NCBI GenBank assembly: GCA_965220615.1
Contig: CBDCQL010000002.1
Span: 1,240,001-1,304,000 of the forward strand
From: JAGWBD01 sp965220615
GTDB taxonomy: Bacteria > Chloroflexota > Anaerolineae > Aggregatilineales > Phototrophicaceae
Length of the DNA: 64,000 bases
Direction of reading: 5' to 3'
The notes beneath the pieces are model-generated. The model worked only from the letters and a program-made list of their open reading frames with translations. It did no database searches and was not told the DNA's origin. This document shows positions 16,814-25,860 of this stretch, piece by piece (position 1 is the stretch's first letter; each line of letters opens with the position of its first letter). Position numbers and translations under genes: made by a program.

Positions 16814-17830
16814 TCAGGGTGTATCCTTCCCTGACAATAGTCTCGCCCCGGGACCGGGCCGGCAGGCGATAGTGCGCCAGCCCTGACTGCCTTCCAGCAC
16901 ATTCACGGCATCCAGAACGTCCCCAAACTGGTCCTCCAGGCACAGCAAATGCACGGTCGGACCGGCATCGAGGGTGAAATAGACCTCCATGCCGGCCTGT
17001 CGCCAGCGCTGGACCGCCTTGATCAGACCCAAGGTATCGGGCGCCATGTAGAAGAGTCCTGACTGCCAGGCCCCTTCCCGCTCGTGAGCGGAGGTCTGCA
17101 TGATGGCATGCATCTCAAGCGCCTCGGCCTCAACCTCCCTGCCGAAACGATGAAAGTCGCGCTTCAGCAGCGCCTGTCGAATGTCCGCGAGTCTTGTTGC
17201 AATCGAGCGGGTTCGCGTTTGCCAGAAGGGACTTTTGCCCGCCAGTTCGTGCCCCTCGCTGGACCGGACAGATTTCTCTGCCTCCGTGACCAGCACAGCC
17301 ACGTCGACCAGATTCCAGTGTTGCGCGTCGGCCAGTTGCGTGGCGAGGGAACTGTCGCTGTCCTGTCCGGCATGCCACTCGACGAAGCCGGCGTGGATGG
17401 ACCTGCAGGATGAGCCGGAACCCAGGCGCGCCAGGACAGACAGTTCGCGACGCGACAATCGCAGGCCAAGAGCAGCCGTGGCGGCAAGGGTCAGGGCAGC
17501 GAAACCCGATGCCGAAGAAGCGAAGCCGGTGCCGGCGGGGAAGTTGTTGCTGGTGTGAACGCGGGCCGCCGCTGAACTCCCGGTCAGAGACCGGATGCGG
17601 TCCAGGTGATTGATGACTCGCGATGCAAATGCGTTGGTGGCCAGTTCCCCGGACAGCCACACCTCGTCATTGTCCAGATCGGTGTCGAAGTCAACGCGGG
17701 TCGTGGTGTGCGCCGCGTCAAGTGTCATGGAGATGGAACTGTTCGTCGGGAGATTGAGCGCTGCATCGCGCTTGCCCCAGTATTTCACGAAGGCCAGATT
17801 GGCGCAGGCCCTGGCGGTCGCAAGCGACAT
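16814..17830 (-). CDS. mvaD: Diphosphomevalonate decarboxylase
   Basis: 338 residues of the GHMP superfamily, decarboxylase branch: YWGKRDAALNLPTNSSIS (about 17-34), the ATP loop PAGTGFASSAS (about 98-108), SGSSCRS (138-144) and the catalytic Asp in TLDAGPTVHLL (Asp288). It converts mevalonate 5-diphosphate to isopentenyl diphosphate. The diphosphate-contact Ser/Arg in SGSSCRS and the YWGK motif are kept, which favours the classical enzyme. A phosphomevalonate decarboxylase, reported from the Chloroflexota genus Roseiflexus, cannot be excluded, and no phosphomevalonate kinase gene is nearby. Divergent from mevalonate kinase with a 72-base gap. Confidence 0.87.
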   Translation of the reverse strand: MSLATARACANLAFVKYWGKRDAALNLPTNSSISMTLDAAHTTTRVDFDTDLDNDEVWLSGELATNAFASRVINHLDRIRSLTGSSAAARVHTSNNFPAGTGFASSASGFAALTLAATAALGLRLSRRELSVLARLGSGSSCRSIHAGFVEWHAGQDSDSSLATQLADAQHWNLVDVAVLVTEAEKSVRSSEGHELAGKSPFWQTRTRSIATRLADIRQALLKRDFHRFGREVEAEALEMHAIMQTSAHEREGAWQSGLFYMAPDTLGLIKAVQRWRQAGMEVYFTLDAGPTVHLLCLEDQFGDVLDAVNVLEGSQGWRTIACRPGPGARLLSGKDTP

Positions 17831-17902
17831 GTCAAGACACCTGTCATACACTGTGAGCAAGGCGTAGGATACCATAGGGCAAAACAGCAGCACGGAAGTG
17901 GA

Positions 17903-18874
17903 ATGATGCAGATTTCGGCCAGCGCACCTGGCAAACTGGTCCTGTTCGGCGATCACGCTGTGGTACATGGCTACCCGGGCATTGTGACCGCTGTCGACCG
18001 TCGCTACCATGTCGAGGTCGGCCACATTGACACGACGACACTGCAGGTCAGGGCCTTCGGCGGGCGCCCGCACGAAGTACCATTCTCCGCGCTGGGCGAG
18101 ACGCAGCATCCGGACATTGCCTTTGTCGTGGCGGCCATCAATCGACTCAACGCCAGGAGCACGCTGAAGCGTGGATTGCGGCTGTTCACCAGCGGGCCAC
18201 CCTGTAGCCTCGGACTGGGGAGTTCGTCAGCGATCACGGTCGCGGCGCTGGCCGCTGCGTCACGCCTGTACGAACTTGACCTTTCGCAGGATGATCTCTA
18301 CAGCATGGCGCGCGCTGCGGTTCTGGACGTACAGGGCATGGGGTCTGGCCTGGACGTGGCAGCGGCCGTATATGGTGGCACCTGCTATTTGGAGCGCCCC
18401 GGCGAGATTCCCGAGATGCTTGGCGTGGAGCGGCTGCCACTCGTCATCGGCTACAGCGGAATGAAGGTTGGGACCGTCAATCTCGTGCAAAATGTGGCCT
18501 GCCTGCGGTCCCGGCACCCGGACCTGGTCGAAGCGATTCTCGGCGCCATTGGCAGAATCAGCATTCGCGCACGGTTCTGTCTGGAGGAAGGGCGCTGGCG
18601 AGATCTGGGCACATTGACCGACATTAATCAGGGGTTGCTTGAGGCGCTGGGCGTGAGTACGGGCCAACTCGCAGGACTCGTCTACGCCGCTCGTTCAGCG
18701 CATGCCTGGGGAGCGAAGCTTTCAGGCGCGGGTGGCGGTGACTGCGTGTTTGCATGGGCGGATGACTCAAGACTCGCGGACGTGGCAGCTGCGTTTGAAG
18801 CTGCCGGCGGGGAAGTAGTCAACAATGCCTGCAATGTTCCAGGCGTGCAGGTGAATGATGAGACCTGGCGATAA
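17903..18874 (+). CDS. mvk: Mevalonate kinase
   Basis: 323 residues. GHMP-kinase motifs are in order: SAPGKLVLFGDHAVVHG near the N-terminus, the phosphate loop GLGSSSAITVAAL (about 112-124) and the C-terminal KLSGAGGGDCVFAW (about 280-293). The APGK-x-x-L-x-G-DHAVVHG form is specific to mevalonate kinases. It phosphorylates mevalonate at O5 for isoprenoid synthesis. Two consecutive ATG codons (17903, 17906) follow a GGAAGTGG ribosome site, and the first is chosen. An in-frame upstream extension runs into the divergent decarboxylase gene and is not credible. Most bacteria use the MEP pathway instead, so the pair is a useful lineage clue. Confidence 0.9.
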   Translation: MMQISASAPGKLVLFGDHAVVHGYPGIVTAVDRRYHVEVGHIDTTTLQVRAFGGRPHEVPFSALGETQHPDIAFVVAAINRLNARSTLKRGLRLFTSGPPCSLGLGSSSAITVAALAAASRLYELDLSQDDLYSMARAAVLDVQGMGSGLDVAAAVYGGTCYLERPGEIPEMLGVERLPLVIGYSGMKVGTVNLVQNVACLRSRHPDLVEAILGAIGRISIRARFCLEEGRWRDLGTLTDINQGLLEALGVSTGQLAGLVYAARSAHAWGAKLSGAGGGDCVFAWADDSRLADVAAAFEAAGGEVVNNACNVPGVQVNDETWR

Positions 18875-18919
18875 TTTCGCTATATTTTCAGGCAGATCCA
18901 GGTTCGCAGGAGAATCAGG

Positions 18920-21900
18920 GTGAAAGAGGACCTTCGGGTTCGTGCAGTCGCATTCAGCATCACGTCCCGATTTGAAGGTGGCAGCTATCAGACCTGCCAG
19001 ACGGACGATGCCGGGATTCTCAGTTATGGTCGCTTCCAGTTCACGCTGGCTTCCGGCGTACTGGCGCGCGTTGTTGATCAGTACCTCGATAATTCACCCA
19101 GCCAGATCGCAGCGTCGTTAAAAGCCTACCGCTCTCGCATTGCCAGTCGAGATGCCCGCCTGCGGCATGAATCACGCCTTCATGACTTGCTGGTAGCCGC
19201 CGGACGAGAGCCGGAAATGCGCCAGATCCAGGACGACGAAGCGCGCAGGAACTTCTGGGACCCTACCCTGCGCGTCGCCATTCAACCCCGGAATCTCAAG
19301 ACTCCGCTGGCCCATGCGTTGCTATTCGACATCAGCATCAATTTCGGTATGGGCGATGGATTCCTGCGAATGGCCGAACGTGAATTCGATGTGCCGGAGC
19401 GTTCCCGGATCGACCGCAACGGTTTGGGCGAGACGAGATTGATCACTCGCGTAGCCGAGTTGCGCAAGTTGTCTCATGAACGTCAGGCGACCCGCGACAA
19501 TCTGCCCGGCCTGAGACAACGGGGGGACTTCTGGCTCAACCTTGTGCATGCCGGTGACTGGCAGCTTCACGGAGACGAGAAGGGTGAAATCCTGGTCAGG
19601 AACCAGACCCTGCAGGTAAGGTCGCCGGACCTCAGCGCCGGGGACTCCGCGCCAGGGCTTGATCCCAAGAAATTCTACGTGGCCCCCACCGAGTACCGTG
19701 TGCGCATTCGTGAACAGCCCGAAACCGGAATCACGCTTGCCATGACTGGACTCGGTGACGTTCTGGAATCGCTGGAGCCTCACGCCGCCACTCGCAGCAA
19801 GGTTGGCGACGATCACGCCTGGCTGCACATTCGCAGCCTGGATGGTGTGGAAGGATACGTGTCCTGTTTGTTTATGGACGTCCACCAGGACCCGGACCCG
19901 CGGCATTTGCTGCCGCCTGCCCCACCCCAAAACACCGGCCCAAACATTATGACACCCTATGCCGCCCCGGTCCCGGCGCCCATGCTGGTCACACCGGTGG
20001 AAGACCGAATTCGTGTGCGGGCACAGCCTGTGGATGGCGAAATGCTTGACAGCATTTCCAGGGGCGACGTGGCGGAAGTGCTGGAATCCCGTAATTCTGC
20101 GCTTGGAAAACTCGGCGTACAGGATGAATGGTTGCGTGTGCGAACCACCGGCGGCACGGAAGGGTATTCAGCTGCCTGGTATCTCGCGCTGCACGAAGCG
20201 GACGTGACCGCGCCGACCCGTTCCCGGGCAGGGGATGAAACGACCGGTCCACCTCTGGCGCGAGAGTCCGACAAGGAGCCTGCACAAGTGCAAATTGCGT
20301 CAGATCCGCGTGCAACCACGCCACAGGTACAGTTGTTCGTGAGTCCGACCATTCATCAGCTACAGGTCTGGTCCCGTCTTCTGGAGGGAGAACAGATCGC
20401 CGTGCTGGAACAAAACGAGGTGGCCTTAGCGCTTGAAGACCCCGACGTCGCTCTCAAGAAAGTCGGTCATGGCGGCGAGTGGCTCTACGTGAGGACTCCG
20501 AAGGGGCTGGACGGCTACTGCGATGCCGGATTCCTCGGAGTCTTTGACGGGTCCAGTCCGACCCCGGCGTTGGTCCATAGTCAAAGAAGTGAGTTTCCCT
20601 ACGACGCACCCGTTTACGTGACGCCAACTGAAGACCGCATTCGCGTCAGGGTGCAACCGGTCGATGGCGAACCAATTGGCACGCTGTCAAAGGGAGACGT
20701 GGTCGAGGTCATTGATTCTGCCACGTTGGCCCTTGAGAAAGTCGGCGTTCAGGATGAGTGGTTACACATCCGCACTCCATCCGGCGCGGAAGGCTTTACT
20801 GCCGCCTGGTTCTACACTGTGGCCGAATCGCCGGAACCTCCCCGCCTGTACGTAACTCCGGAGAGCGATCGCGTCCGCATTCGCTCCGCGCCGGTTGACG
20901 GCGACCCACTGGCCATCGTTCGTCCGGGAGACGTGCTAAAGGTACTAGATCCCTTTGAGGAAGCCCTGTCGCGCATCGGCCGGGAAGGCGAGTGGCTCTA
21001 CGTTCAGTCTCGTGACGAGGTTGAGGGCTACACCCAGGCCGAGCACTACATCGTGGTGGACGAACCGCAGCCCATTATTGGCGACAACATCACCGGCGCA
21101 AATCTGGACCGCTATCACCGTCTCGGTACGCCAAACCCGGGGCGTCTGGGCAAGATGGGCTGGGTTCGATTCAATTACAACGTGTCGCTGAATCCCGAGC
21201 TTCCGCCTGGCAATCCGGAACGCTATGGAAACCGGGACATCGTCCTGGCCTACGAACGCTTTGGGCCGGTGATTAACGCCTATATTGACGCGGGCTACAA
21301 GGTCATTGTCGTCCTGTCTCACCAGACCTATGGCGAAGGCACCAGCGACGTCTGGCACCGAATGGATACGCGACGCTGGAATCTGCTGAGCGATCGTCTG
21401 GCCGAAATGGCCGGGAAAATCGCTGCCCAGTACAAGGGGCGGGGTATCGTCTGGCAAATCTGGAACGAAATGGACGCGCATACAGGCCACCGGGCCTCCG
21501 TACCCTTGCCGCCGGCCGATTATGGTCGAATGCTGTCAAAATGCATGACGGCAATTCACGAGGCGGACCCGGAAGCCATCGTTATCACCGGTGGCCACTG
21601 CAGTGGCCCGCACTCCGGCCCGGATTACGCCCGCCAGACGCTGGAAGCCATGCCGAGGGACCAGCGACCTTACGGCATCGCTTTTCACCCCTATGGCCGC
21701 GGCCCGGCCTTTGCCGCCGGGAAGTACCGGCACTTCGGGCTGATTGACGAATCTCTCGACGCCTGGGCCCGCGTCATGCCCGGCAAACCGCTCTGGATCA
21801 CCGAGTTTGGGGTCCTGAATGCCGACGAAGAACCGTTGGAGGACATCAGCAAGTACGCCAACGATTTCGTCACCTATCTGAAACAGCGCTACGAAGGTCG

Positions 21901-22015
21901 TGTGGTCACGGCAGTCTGGTACGCCTGGGGTCATGGCATGGACAACGGCTTCGGCCTGGTCGATCGCGATGACTTGCCGCGCGAAGGATTCACCGACGTC
22001 TTCATCAACCTCTAG
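18920..22015 (+). CDS. Large modular protein: GH46-like domain, five SH3-like repeats, glycoside hydrolase domain
   Basis: 1031 residues from GTG 18920, seven bases after AGGAG. Residues 1-235 resemble GH46 chitosanases of the lysozyme fold, with Glu19 in RFEGG and Asp29/30 in TDDAGILSYGRFQF as likely catalytic acids. Residues about 251-715 hold five SH3b-like repeats, each opening with a VTPxEDRIRVR-type strand and closing with EWLxVRT...EGY. Residues about 722-1031 are a TIM-barrel glycoside hydrolase of clan A type: Glu850 in WQIWNEMD fits the acid/base and Glu962 in WITEFGV the nucleophile. No signal peptide or membrane anchor is visible, odd for a predicted wall- or polysaccharide-degrading enzyme. 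Substrates are inferred, not shown. Confidence 0.75.
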   Translation: MKEDLRVRAVAFSITSRFEGGSYQTCQTDDAGILSYGRFQFTLASGVLARVVDQYLDNSPSQIAASLKAYRSRIASRDARLRHESRLHDLLVAAGREPEMRQIQDDEARRNFWDPTLRVAIQPRNLKTPLAHALLFDISINFGMGDGFLRMAEREFDVPERSRIDRNGLGETRLITRVAELRKLSHERQATRDNLPGLRQRGDFWLNLVHAGDWQLHGDEKGEILVRNQTLQVRSPDLSAGDSAPGLDPKKFYVAPTEYRVRIREQPETGITLAMTGLGDVLESLEPHAATRSKVGDDHAWLHIRSLDGVEGYVSCLFMDVHQDPDPRHLLPPAPPQNTGPNIMTPYAAPVPAPMLVTPVEDRIRVRAQPVDGEMLDSISRGDVAEVLESRNSALGKLGVQDEWLRVRTTGGTEGYSAAWYLALHEADVTAPTRSRAGDETTGPPLARESDKEPAQVQIASDPRATTPQVQLFVSPTIHQLQVWSRLLEGEQIAVLEQNEVALALEDPDVALKKVGHGGEWLYVRTPKGLDGYCDAGFLGVFDGSSPTPALVHSQRSEFPYDAPVYVTPTEDRIRVRVQPVDGEPIGTLSKGDVVEVIDSATLALEKVGVQDEWLHIRTPSGAEGFTAAWFYTVAESPEPPRLYVTPESDRVRIRSAPVDGDPLAIVRPGDVLKVLDPFEEALSRIGREGEWLYVQSRDEVEGYTQAEHYIVVDEPQPIIGDNITGANLDRYHRLGTPNPGRLGKMGWVRFNYNVSLNPELPPGNPERYGNRDIVLAYERFGPVINAYIDAGYKVIVVLSHQTYGEGTSDVWHRMDTRRWNLLSDRLAEMAGKIAAQYKGRGIVWQIWNEMDAHTGHRASVPLPPADYGRMLSKCMTAIHEADPEAIVITGGHCSGPHSGPDYARQTLEAMPRDQRPYGIAFHPYGRGPAFAAGKYRHFGLIDESLDAWARVMPGKPLWITEFGVLNADEEPLEDISKYANDFVTYLKQRYEGRVVTAVWYAWGHGMDNGFGLVDRDDLPREGFTDVFINL
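19670..21064 (+). repeat. Five internal SH3-like repeats within the modular hydrolase gene
   Basis: Repeats of about 70-75 codons begin near residues 251, 354, 471, 564 and 643 of the 1031-residue protein. Repeats 2 and 4 are closest to each other (PVEDRIRVRAQPVDGE against PTEDRIRVRVQPVDGE), pointing to recent internal duplication. Proline-rich linkers of 30-50 residues separate repeats 1-2 and 2-3. Confidence 0.7.
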
Positions 22016-22025
22016 CCGGGCGGCG

Positions 22026-23057
22026 TCAGGGCGCAGCAGCCCAGGTCAGCTTGCCCTCGGTCCTCACCGCTGCCAGTCGCCACATGTTGCCCGCTGATCG
22101 CAAAAACAGGCCTTCTGCAGCCAGAACAGCCAACAGACCGGACCCGTCGGGCGACCACGCCAGGGCCGGCCCGTCCAGAACGGACGTGGTCAGGCGGGAC
22201 AAAACGCCCGTGGCGAGATCGACCTGCCAGATATTCCAGGGATCGCCATGCGCCATCACGGCTCCCACAGCGGGGTCGCTCTGTTGCGGCCCGCCCTGAC
22301 GGAGGCCGGAAGCGCTGAACACGATCGTTTGGTTGCCGGGGGCGAATCGTGGCGAGGCAAGCGCCCGGAACGTTGTGTTCCTCACCAGTTCACGCGCCTG
22401 GCTGCCATCGGGCCGGGCCAGCACCAACCCCTGTGACCCGTTGACCAGATCCGGCCGCAAGAAGACCATTTGCCCGCCGTCAGAAGACAATGCCGCCTGT
22501 TCCGCATTGGTCAGCAGTGTTTGACGTGCTCCGTCCAGCGCCAGCCACTCCACGTCCAGGCGAATGGCCTGCAGTTCACCACCCTGGCTCCATTGCACCC
22601 GCTGGTGCGTGACCAGCAACCTGCGGCCATCCGGCGACCACCAGGGATCCCGCCAGGACTCCAGGGCGTCGGAACGGGTGACGAGGGGTTGCGGCTCGCC
22701 AGAAGACAGGGACATGAGCCACAGGTCGGTGCTGCCCGACTGGAAACCGGCTTCGGCAGGTGGCGCCCAGGCCAGCGCCAGTTGACTGCCATCCGGTGAC
22801 ACGGCGACGTCGCTGACCAGACTGCCTTCCGCGGGTAGCCACCACTGCTCGCTCACGCCCGACCGCAGGTCATGGCGCCACAGGCCGTCGAAACCCTGTG
22901 TGTAATAGAGCTGCCCGCCAGCGTCAAGGTCCGCCGGCAGCGCGTCGAGTCGCAGCAGGGCCATACCCAGGCGATCGACGAGGCTGTTGCCTGCCAGTAG
23001 CCACAGCAACAGCAGTCCGGATGTCGCCAGGGGCCAGCGCCAGCGCCACCCGCGCAT
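22026..23057 (-). CDS. Membrane-anchored PD40/WD40-like beta-propeller protein
   Basis: 343 residues from ATG 23057, nine bases after the iolD stop. A single N-terminal hydrophobic helix (LATSGLLLLWLLAG, about 10-23) anchors an extracytoplasmic domain of TolB/PD40-type blades, seen as VSPDGSQLALAW, WSPDGRRLLVTH, SSDGGQMVFLRP, FAPGNQTIVFSA and WSPDGSGLLAVLA. Such propellers bind proteins or glycans and have no recognisable catalytic site. It is the last gene of the inositol operon by position and spacing, although a functional link is not evident. It may be an unrelated gene that shares transcription. Confidence 0.75.
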   Translation of the reverse strand: MRGWRWRWPLATSGLLLLWLLAGNSLVDRLGMALLRLDALPADLDAGGQLYYTQGFDGLWRHDLRSGVSEQWWLPAEGSLVSDVAVSPDGSQLALAWAPPAEAGFQSGSTDLWLMSLSSGEPQPLVTRSDALESWRDPWWSPDGRRLLVTHQRVQWSQGGELQAIRLDVEWLALDGARQTLLTNAEQAALSSDGGQMVFLRPDLVNGSQGLVLARPDGSQARELVRNTTFRALASPRFAPGNQTIVFSASGLRQGGPQQSDPAVGAVMAHGDPWNIWQVDLATGVLSRLTTSVLDGPALAWSPDGSGLLAVLAAEGLFLRSAGNMWRLAAVRTEGKLTWAAAP

Positions 23058-23065
23058 GGCATTGC

Positions 23066-24931
23066 CTACAGGTAGTAGCGTTCTTTCTTGCGGTCCTCTT
23101 CGTAGGCCGAGCGCGCCGCCTTCACGGCCTCGTTGTCCGAGACCTCGGCAACTGCCACGTCCCACCAGGATTCGTAGTTGCCGACCCGCTGATGACGGTC
23201 AACCTCGATCACGATGCAAACGGGCCGGTTTTCTATCGTTTGCGCCTCGCGGACGGCGTCCGCCAGTTCGTCGCGATTGGCGGCTTCAATCACGTGCGCG
23301 CCCAGACTGGCGCAGTTGGCGGCAAAGTCGATGGGCAGGGTCTCACCGTCAAGATGTCCGGAGTCCGTGCGGTAACGGTATTTGGTGCCAAAACCGTCGC
23401 TGCCGACAGCGTTCGATAGCCCGCCAATACTGGCGAAGCCGTGGTTGTCCATCACGATAAATGTGACCTTGATACCTTCCTGCACCATGGTCACGATTTC
23501 ACTATTCATCATCAGGTAGGAGCCATCCCCTACGAAGACGTAGACCTCCCGCTCCGGATCTGCCATGCGCTGCCCCATCCCGCCGGCGATTTCGTATCCC
23601 ATGCAGGAAAAGCCATACTCGGTGTGGAAACCCCTGGGGTGGCTGGTGCGCCACAGCTTGTGCAGGTCGCCGGGGACGCTGCCGGCCGCGCACATGACCA
23701 CGTCCTCGGGTCGCGACAGCGTGTTGACCACGCCGATAACTTCACCCTGACTGATGACCGGACCGTGTTCGAGATTGTAAATCCGTTCCACCTCGGAGTC
23801 CCAACTGGCATTGAATTGTGCGGCCCTGGCACGATAGTCGCCGTCCACCTGCCAACCTGCCAGCAGGGGCGCCAACTCCTCCAGCGTGACCCTGGCATCG
23901 CCGATCAGGGGCAGCGCCAGATGCTTGAAGGCGTCAAATTCGCACACGTTGACGTTGATAAAGCGTACATTTTCGTTTTGAAAGGCAGTCTTCGACGCAG
24001 ACGTAAAATCACTGAAACGCGTGCCCACGCCGATGACCAGATCGGCCTCTCGGGCGATGAGGTTGGCGCCCTCCGTTCCGGTGACGCCAACCGCCCCCAG
24101 ATTGAGGGGATGGTCGTAGGGCAGCGCGCCCTTGCCCGCAAAAGTCTCCGTCGAGGGGATACCGCTCTGTTCGACGAATTCCCGCAGAGTGCCGGCGGCC
24201 TCGCTGTAGAGTGTGCCACCGCCGGAAACGATTAACGGACGACGACTCTCGCGAATCCATGCAGCCGCCTTGCGCAGTGCTGACGCATCCGGTCGGTTAC
24301 GAGGGACCTGCCAAACGCGTTTTTCAAACATGCCTGTCGGGAAATCAAAGGCTTCCGACTGCACGTCCTGTGGCAAACTCAGTGTGACGGCGCCGGTTTC
24401 GGCGGGAGACAACAGGGTGCGCATTGCCTCCGGCATGGCAGTTATCAGTTGCTCCGGCCGGTTAATGCGGTCCCAGTAGCGCGATAGCGGCCGAAAGGCA
24501 TCGTTGACCGAAAAGTCCTGGGAGTGCGGCGATTCCACCTGCTGCAGCACTGGCGCCTGAATACGCTCGGCAAAAATGTCGCCGGGCAGCAGCAGAACGG
24601 GCAGGCGGTTTACTGTCGCCACTGCCGCGCCCGTAAGCATGTTGGTCGCGCCTGGTCCAATCGACGAGGTGCAGGCGAAGGTTTGCAGGCGATTTTTGGC
24701 CTTCGCATAGGCGATGCCGGCCAGCACCTGGGCCTGTTCATTGCGGGACTGGTAAAAACGCAGCAGATGCGAGTGTTGTTGCAGGGCCTGGCCGAGCCCG
24801 GCCACGTTGCCGTGACCAAAGATGCCCCATGCTCCTGCAAAAAAGTGTTGTTCCTGTCCGTCGCGCTCGCTGAACTGGTTGGCCAGATACAGCACCAGCG
24901 CCTGCGACGTCGTGAGTCGTGTCGTCTTCAT
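23066..24931 (-). CDS. iolD: 3D-(3,5/4)-trihydroxycyclohexane-1,2-dione hydrolase (IolD)
   Basis: 621 residues, a thiamine-diphosphate enzyme of the acetolactate synthase fold at the usual IolD length. The N-terminal FFAGAWGIFGHGNVAGLGQAL segment is diagnostic, and the thiamine-binding GDG (about 468-470) with MDNHGFASIGGL follows. It hydrolytically opens the inositol-derived cyclic dione to 5-deoxy-glucuronate, an intermediate of myo-inositol catabolism in the cytoplasm. It is preceded by iolB, iolC and iolG in the same minus-strand operon, with gaps of about 16-21 bases between them. Confidence 0.95.
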   Translation of the reverse strand: MKTTRLTTSQALVLYLANQFSERDGQEQHFFAGAWGIFGHGNVAGLGQALQQHSHLLRFYQSRNEQAQVLAGIAYAKAKNRLQTFACTSSIGPGATNMLTGAAVATVNRLPVLLLPGDIFAERIQAPVLQQVESPHSQDFSVNDAFRPLSRYWDRINRPEQLITAMPEAMRTLLSPAETGAVTLSLPQDVQSEAFDFPTGMFEKRVWQVPRNRPDASALRKAAAWIRESRRPLIVSGGGTLYSEAAGTLREFVEQSGIPSTETFAGKGALPYDHPLNLGAVGVTGTEGANLIAREADLVIGVGTRFSDFTSASKTAFQNENVRFINVNVCEFDAFKHLALPLIGDARVTLEELAPLLAGWQVDGDYRARAAQFNASWDSEVERIYNLEHGPVISQGEVIGVVNTLSRPEDVVMCAAGSVPGDLHKLWRTSHPRGFHTEYGFSCMGYEIAGGMGQRMADPEREVYVFVGDGSYLMMNSEIVTMVQEGIKVTFIVMDNHGFASIGGLSNAVGSDGFGTKYRYRTDSGHLDGETLPIDFAANCASLGAHVIEAANRDELADAVREAQTIENRPVCIVIEVDRHQRVGNYESWWDVAVAEVSDNEAVKAARSAYEEDRKKERYYL

Positions 24932-24947
24932 CAGCGCACTCCCTGGA

Positions 24948-25844
24948 TTAACGCTGCCGCCGTCCTGGCTCCATGCCCATGTCGACGATTGGCAGTCGCG
25001 GATCTTTCCATGTCCAGCTGTCTTTCACCCAGGCATAGTCCGGGTCATCGCTGTTTGCCAGCGACTGGGCGGAACCTGCCAGGAAGTTAAGGTAATAGCA
25101 CGTGTAACCATGGGCGCTGACGACCGGATGGTAGCCCTCGGGCACCAACACGGCATCGTTTTCCTGCGCCATCATGACGGCATCAATGCTGCGGTCGTCA
25201 TTGTAAACCCGCTGGTAGGCGTAGCCGCCGGGACGATCGAACTTGTAGAAGTAGATCTCCTCCAGGTCCGCTTCCAGCAGGTTGCCCTCCTCGTCCACGC
25301 GGTGCACGTCGTGCTTGTGACCGGGATAGCTGGACCAGTTGCCGGGAGGTGTATAGACCTCAACCGCGACGATGCGCTGGCAATTGAAACCAGGCGGCAG
25401 GATGCCGTTGATCTGGCGGGTGGCGTTGGTGCCGCCGCGAATCTCGATCTCGCTGTCCTGTGGCGTCACCAGTTGCGCCGGATAGTCTTCTTCGGCCGGC
25501 ACTTCGCAGATCGCCACTTCCAGGCCATCCGTCAGGGCCTCCAGTTCCCAGTCCGTACCCCGCGGCAGGTACACGGCCCAGGGCATGCCACTGAAAACAT
25601 TGGGGCGCCGCCCGATTTGCTCAAAAGTGACGCGGCTGCTGCGAACGCTGCACTGGCCGCCCAGTATAACAATCGCCACTTCCATCCCGCCGGTCGCGGC
25701 GGGGTAACGCTGACCCCGGTTGAGACGCAGGGCGTACATGCCGAGGTATTCCCAACCAGCCTGGGCGGGGGTCACCCTTGCGAACTCGCCCGCATCGCCC
25801 CGGTCACCGGATCGCACCAGCATGGTTTCGGCCGTGTATTGCAC
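24948..25844 (-). CDS. iolB: 5-deoxy-glucuronate isomerase (IolB)
   Basis: 298 residues of the IolB bicupin family, converting 5-deoxy-glucuronate to 2-deoxy-5-keto-gluconate. Metal-site signature YPGHKHD and the Glu in LEEIYFYKF (about 200-230) are present, followed by GYHPVVSAHGYTCYYLNFLAG, which is typical. A GTG start at 25844 is chosen because a perfect AGGAGG lies ten bases upstream, right after the iolC stop. An ATG at 25823 would give 291 residues. An apparent longer frame overlaps iolC and is discarded. Confidence 0.93.
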   Translation of the reverse strand: MQYTAETMLVRSGDRGDAGEFARVTPAQAGWEYLGMYALRLNRGQRYPAATGGMEVAIVILGGQCSVRSSRVTFEQIGRRPNVFSGMPWAVYLPRGTDWELEALTDGLEVAICEVPAEEDYPAQLVTPQDSEIEIRGGTNATRQINGILPPGFNCQRIVAVEVYTPPGNWSSYPGHKHDVHRVDEEGNLLEADLEEIYFYKFDRPGGYAYQRVYNDDRSIDAVMMAQENDAVLVPEGYHPVVSAHGYTCYYLNFLAGSAQSLANSDDPDYAWVKDSWTWKDPRLPIVDMGMEPGRRQR

Positions 25845-25860
25845 GTCTCGACGTCCTCCT

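Noticed and set aside
17606..17902. In-frame upstream extension of mevalonate kinase
   Set aside because: It would overlap the divergent decarboxylase by about 220 bases, and the kinase family starts at the SAPGK region just after 17903.
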